A DNA stretch of 10,132 bases from Streptosporangiaceae bacterium (GTDB taxonomy: Bacteria > Actinomycetota > Actinomycetes > Streptosporangiales > Streptosporangiaceae), in the NCBI GenBank assembly GCA_030052355.1, contig JASIGS010000665.1, forward strand, positions 1 through 10,132. The letters are read 5' to 3'. Shown in pieces: positions 8,010-10,132 of this stretch; the first letter of the stretch is position 1; each line of letters begins with the position of its first letter. The notes beneath the pieces are model-generated. The model ran no database searches. It was not told the DNA's origin and saw only the letters and a list, made by a program, of their open reading frames with translations. Both the position numbers and the translations under genes were made by a program.

Positions 8010-8788
8010 TGACGAGCGCGCAGCTGGCCGGGACGGGCCTGGAGCTGAGGGTCGACGGCACCGTCGCGACGGTGACACTGGCGCGCCCCGAGCGCCGCAA
8101 TGCGATGACCCCGAGCACCTGGCACGGCCTGGCCAGGATCGGCGCGGGCATCCCCGACCAGGTGCGGGTGGTGGTCGTGCGCGGGTCTGGCCCGTCGTTC
8201 TGCGCCGGGATCGACGTGCGGCTCTTCACCCCGGAAGGCGTAGCGGGCGAGGACCTCAGCCTGGACCCGGCTGATCCGGCGTTCGACGACGTGCTGGCCG
8301 GCTTCCAGGCTGGCTATATGTGGCTGCGCAATCCGCAGTTCGTGTCGGTGGCCGTGGTCCAGGGTCACGCGATCGGCGCGGGCTTTCAGCTCGCGCTGGC
8401 GTGCGACCTGCGCGTGCTGGCCGACGACGCGAAGTTCTGCATGAAGGAGCCGGCCCTCGGCCTTGTGCCGGACCTGACGGGGACAAAGCCACTTGTCGAC
8501 ATTGTCGGCCTGCCGCGGGCCGTCGAGCTCTGCCTGACGGCTCGCATGGTCGGCGCCGCCGAGGCGCTGGAGCTGCGCCTCGCCGAGCTCGTGGTGCCGG
8601 GCGGCGAGCTGGACGCCGCCGCCGAGGACCTGGTGGCGGCGCTGTTGTCCACGGATGCGGCGGCCGCGCGCGCCACCAAGGCGCTGCTCGCGAAGGCGTC
8701 CGCGAACACGCTTGAGCAGCAGGCGGCCGCCGAGCGGGCGGCCCAGCGCGCGCTGCTGAGCGCCCGCCAGACGCCCGGCGGCCGGTAA
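8009..8788 (+). CDS. Enoyl-CoA hydratase/isomerase (crotonase) family protein
   Basis: The 259-residue protein has the crotonase fold: VTLARPERRNAM (22-33), oxyanion-hole segment FCAGID (64-69) and the second one GHAIGAGFQLALACD (119-133), then FCMKEPALGL (143-152). Crotonases act on acyl-CoA thioesters in the cytosol, stabilising an enolate. Aligned by eye with rat enoyl-CoA hydratase, the residue matching Glu164 is present (Glu147), but the one matching Glu144 is Gln127. The usual GAGGTQ stretch is DLTGTK here. Standard hydration of enoyl-CoA is therefore less certain; isomerase, hydrolase or another crotonase reaction is possible. It overlaps the HTH gene by one base and ends a probable two-gene unit. 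The C-terminal helices (about 200-255) are Ala-rich, as in many actinobacterial homologues. Confidence 0.87.
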   Translation: MTSAQLAGTGLELRVDGTVATVTLARPERRNAMTPSTWHGLARIGAGIPDQVRVVVVRGSGPSFCAGIDVRLFTPEGVAGEDLSLDPADPAFDDVLAGFQAGYMWLRNPQFVSVAVVQGHAIGAGFQLALACDLRVLADDAKFCMKEPALGLVPDLTGTKPLVDIVGLPRAVELCLTARMVGAAEALELRLAELVVPGGELDAAAEDLVAALLSTDAAAARATKALLAKASANTLEQQAAAERAAQRALLSARQTPGGR

Positions 8789-8916
8789 ACCCGCGCCCAG
8801 GTCGACTAAAGACGCCGAAAAACTTACTTGTGGCTCGGACAATCCGCTGAGCGGGCGGCTGCGAATCTGCGGCATCCGGAGAACAGCCGGGTACGAGACA
8901 CAAGAAAGGCACGGTC

Positions 8917-9948
8917 ATGTCACTGGTCCGTCTCCTTCCCGCAGGGTTCCACGCTGTCGCCGACTACGCTGTCGCAGCCCTGCTGATCGTGGTGCCGCTT
9001 CTCGTCGGAGGTCCGAAGCCGGCCGTGGCCACCGGCGTGATCGTCGGCATCGTCGTCGCTCTGGTCAGCGCGCTGACCCGCTACCCGCTCGGAGTCGTGA
9101 AGGTGCTGCCGTTCACCGTGCACTCGATCGGCGACTATCTCGCGGTCGTCCTGCTGGCCGGCGCACCGTTCGCGCTGGGATACCACAGCACCGACCACGG
9201 CCTGACGGTGTTTTACGAGGCCGCTGCCCTGGCCGTGCTCGCCGTGAGCCTCGTCACCAACTACCAGTACAGCCCGAAGAGGGCATCGGCCGCCGTGAGC
9301 CGGCAGGCCGTCCCCGTCCAGCAGGCGGTCCCGGTCCAGCAGGCCGTCCCCGTCGAGCAGCCGGGGCCGGCGTATCAGGACGCACCCGTCTGTGCAACCG
9401 CCCCTGTTGCGGATCAGCTTGCAGCGCCGGATCACGAGGCTGGGCTGGCGGACCAGGAGAATCTGGCGTTCGAGGCTTGGCTGGCTGAGGAGACGAGGCT
9501 GGCGCACGAGGCTGCCCGGGCGGAGCAGGCCGCGCAGGACCGGCAGGCCGAGCAGGAGAGGCTGGCCCAGGAGGCCGCCCAGGCCCAGCAGGCCGCGCAG
9601 GCGCGGCAGGCCGAGCAGGAGAGGCTGGCGCACGAGGTTGCGCTGGCTGAGAAGGAGAGCCTGGCGTACGAGGCCTGGCTGGCTGAGCAGCAGCGGCTGG
9701 CTCAGGAGGCCGCGCTGGCAAGGCAGGTCGCGCAGGCGCGGCACGCTGAGCAGGAGAGGCTGGCGCGCGAGGCTGCGCACGCAGAGCAGGCCGCGCAGGC
9801 GCGGCAGGCTGAGCAGGAGAGGCTGACGCGCGAGGCCGCGCTGGCAGAGCAGGTCGCGGAGGCCCGGCAGACTTACCAGGCCGCCCTGTCTCAGCAGAAC
9901 GCCGAGCACCAGGCACCTGGCGTGCTTCAGGCCGCGCCCGAACGGTAG
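8917..9948 (+). CDS. SPW-like four-helix membrane protein with long repetitive coiled-coil tail
   Basis: The 343-residue protein has two parts. Residues 1-118 contain four hydrophobic segments (about 14-33, 36-55, 72-89, 97-116) arranged as an internal duplication: FHAVADY (11-17) and VHSIGDY (68-74) start the halves, and His12/His69, Asp16/Asp73, Tyr17/Tyr74 and Pro27/Pro84 recur at an exact 57-residue offset. This resembles the SPW-repeat membrane family, though the diagnostic Trp is missing. Residues 129-175 form a Pro/Val/Gln linker with three QAVPV units. Residues 177-320 are an Ala/Gln/Glu/Arg-rich helix built from units such as AEQERLAREAA and EQAAQARQ, predicted coiled coil, probably cytoplasmic. 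GAAAGG-type spacing (AAAGG 8905-8909) lies 7 nt before the ATG. The gene stands alone, with 128 bp upstream and terminator hairpins downstream. I do not know its function; a membrane-anchored scaffold is one possibility. Confidence 0.78.
   Translation: MSLVRLLPAGFHAVADYAVAALLIVVPLLVGGPKPAVATGVIVGIVVALVSALTRYPLGVVKVLPFTVHSIGDYLAVVLLAGAPFALGYHSTDHGLTVFYEAAALAVLAVSLVTNYQYSPKRASAAVSRQAVPVQQAVPVQQAVPVEQPGPAYQDAPVCATAPVADQLAAPDHEAGLADQENLAFEAWLAEETRLAHEAARAEQAAQDRQAEQERLAQEAAQAQQAAQARQAEQERLAHEVALAEKESLAYEAWLAEQQRLAQEAALARQVAQARHAEQERLAREAAHAEQAAQARQAEQERLTREAALAEQVAEARQTYQAALSQQNAEHQAPGVLQAAPER
9301..9354 (+). repeat. Three 18-bp tandem repeats (xQAVPV)
   Basis: Three in-frame 18-bp units encode RQAVPV, QQAVPV and QQAVPV. 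They differ only at a few bases, including first-codon and third positions. They make a flexible linker between the membrane domain and the helical tail. Confidence 0.85.
9445..9840 (+). repeat. Two-copy 198-bp (66-residue) super-repeat made of 21-residue coiled-coil units
   Basis: The tail has two levels of repetition. Units of 21 residues (three heptads) begin AEQERLA or a close variant, and each pair of complete units is set off by a Trp-containing segment: LADQENLAFEAWL at residues 177-189 and LAEKESLAYEAWL at 243-255, exactly 66 residues apart. A third copy starts at residue 309 and decays after about ten residues. Several DNA stretches, such as the bases encoding QAEQERL, are nearly identical between copies, which points to expansion by duplication. 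Confidence 0.8.
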
Positions 9949-9978
9949 CCGGAGTCGCACGAGCGACCGGCCGACGCT

Positions 9979-10013
9979 GACGGCCACGCGAACGCACTCC
10001 TCGCGTGGCCGTC
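9979..10013 (+). terminator. Strong hairpin after the SPW/coiled-coil gene
   Basis: GACGGCCACGCGA (9979-9991) and TCGCGTGGCCGTC (10001-10013) form a perfect 13-bp stem with a 9-nt loop, starting 30 nt after the stop codon. The stem is GC-rich; no T-tract follows, as is usual for actinobacterial terminators of this class. Confidence 0.7.
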
Positions 10014-10025
10014 GGGGCGTTCGAA

Positions 10026-10050
10026 GCAACGCCAGGATTCCCGGCGTTGC
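10026..10050 (+). terminator. Second hairpin in tandem
   Basis: GCAACGCC (10026-10033) and GGCGTTGC (10043-10050) form a perfect 8-bp stem with a 9-nt loop, 12 nt after the first hairpin. Together they make a tandem terminator insulating the next gene. It ends 12 bp before the -10 box of that gene, so it could also affect that promoter. Confidence 0.5.
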
Positions 10051-10062
10051 CGTCATTCGCCG

Positions 10063-10068
10063 TAACGT
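10063..10068 (+). promoter_or_regulatory. -10 box for a leaderless transcript
   Basis: TAACGT fits TAnnnT and lies 6 nt before the GTG at 10075, the spacing expected if the transcript begins on the start codon. No Shine-Dalgarno is present before this GTG, and no good -35 box is seen. Confidence 0.45.
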
Positions 10069-10074
10069 TAGTAC

Positions 10075-10132
10075 GTGGCGGTTTTTGCGGGAGTGGTGCT
10101 CGCCGGCGGGCGTTCGTCGCGGATGGGCACGC
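10075..10132 (+). CDS. N-terminus of a MobA-like NTP transferase (3' end outside window)
   Basis: From GTG 10075 the frame reads MAVFAGVVLAGGRSSRMGT to the window edge. The LAGGRSSRMG motif is the nucleotide-binding loop of the MobA/IspD/GlmU-like nucleotidyltransferase fold, and the SSRMG version is most like molybdenum cofactor guanylyltransferase (MobA) and related MobA-like proteins, which transfer a nucleotide to molybdopterin or another acceptor in the cytosol. Only 19 residues are visible, so the exact enzyme is not settled. There is no ribosome-binding site and a -10-like box is 6 nt upstream, so it is probably translated from a leaderless message. Confidence 0.75.
   Translation, partial: MAVFAGVVLAGGRSSRMGT

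Noticed and set aside
7772..8875. 367-codon antisense frame over the HTH and crotonase genes
   Set aside because: The plus-strand genes have family motifs, ribosome-binding site and overlapping stop/start; the antisense product shows none.
8872..8894. Possible stress-sigma (SigB-like) promoter, GCAT with GGGTAC, before the SPW/coiled-coil gene
   Set aside because: GGGTAC at 8889-8894 fits, but the -35 spacing is 13 rather than 14-16 bases and the -35 element is very loose, so it is not better than chance.
9301..9354. Short direct repeats considered as a CRISPR or integration-site array
   Set aside because: The 18-bp units are contiguous, in frame and encode a simple hexapeptide; there are no spacers.
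8920..10056. 378-codon antisense frame opposite the SPW/coiled-coil gene, Leu/Arg-rich and repetitive
   Set aside because: Its repeats are just the reverse reading of the coiled-coil repeats, and it would run through both terminator hairpins.

Overview
The window looks like chromosome of a high-GC Gram-positive actinomycete. The coding sequence is strongly GC-biased at third positions, GTG and TTG starts occur, and the gene families (long actinobacterial LeuA, acVLRF1-type peptidyl-tRNA hydrolase, SseB family, DUF664/DinB, a conserved 73-aa HTH protein, LLM-class oxidoreductase) are typical of Actinomycetota. I cannot name the genus. There is no sign of phage, insertion sequence, CRISPR or stable RNA genes, and gene density is normal. 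The long reading frames antisense to leuA, the ABC-F gene and the coiled-coil gene are codon-bias shadows.

Layout. (1) Positions 2-946 hold the C-terminal part of a protein with a Big_2 (bacterial Ig-like) domain and a Pro/Thr/Ser-rich tail. It converges on a luciferase-like oxidoreductase on the minus strand (943-1770), and the two stop codons share one CTAG. (2) Divergently, a short leucine-rich leader peptide (1833-1877) and a structured leader precede leuA (1964-3697), the committed step of leucine biosynthesis. The leucine codons of the leader are complementary over 10 bases to the leuA ribosome-binding region, which suggests leucine-controlled translation of leuA. (3) An SseB-family protein (3821-4609, minus) stands back to back with a likely two-gene unit, an acVLRF1-family peptidyl-tRNA hydrolase (4676-5341) and a DinB/DUF664 protein (5352-5873). 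(4) A 156-bp leader containing possible mini-ORFs precedes an ABC-F ATPase (6030-7628). After a hairpin comes a small HTH protein (7788-8009), which overlaps a crotonase-family gene (8009-8788) by one base. (5) A membrane protein with a duplicated SPW-like four-helix domain and a long repetitive Ala/Gln/Glu coiled coil (8917-9948) is followed by two strong tandem hairpins. (6) At the right edge begins a MobA-like nucleotidyltransferase, apparently leaderless (from 10075).

How the parts relate. Two genes act on the ribosome or stalled peptidyl-tRNA (acVLRF1, ABC-F), and both the leuA leader and, more speculatively, the ABC-F leader look like translation-sensing control regions. Otherwise the genes are separate units rather than one pathway. 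No wholly new multi-gene system stands out. The best leads are the leuA leader architecture, the ABC-F leader, the SPW/coiled-coil protein with its 66-residue super-repeat, and the conserved-looking small HTH protein coupled to a crotonase that lacks one classical catalytic glutamate.
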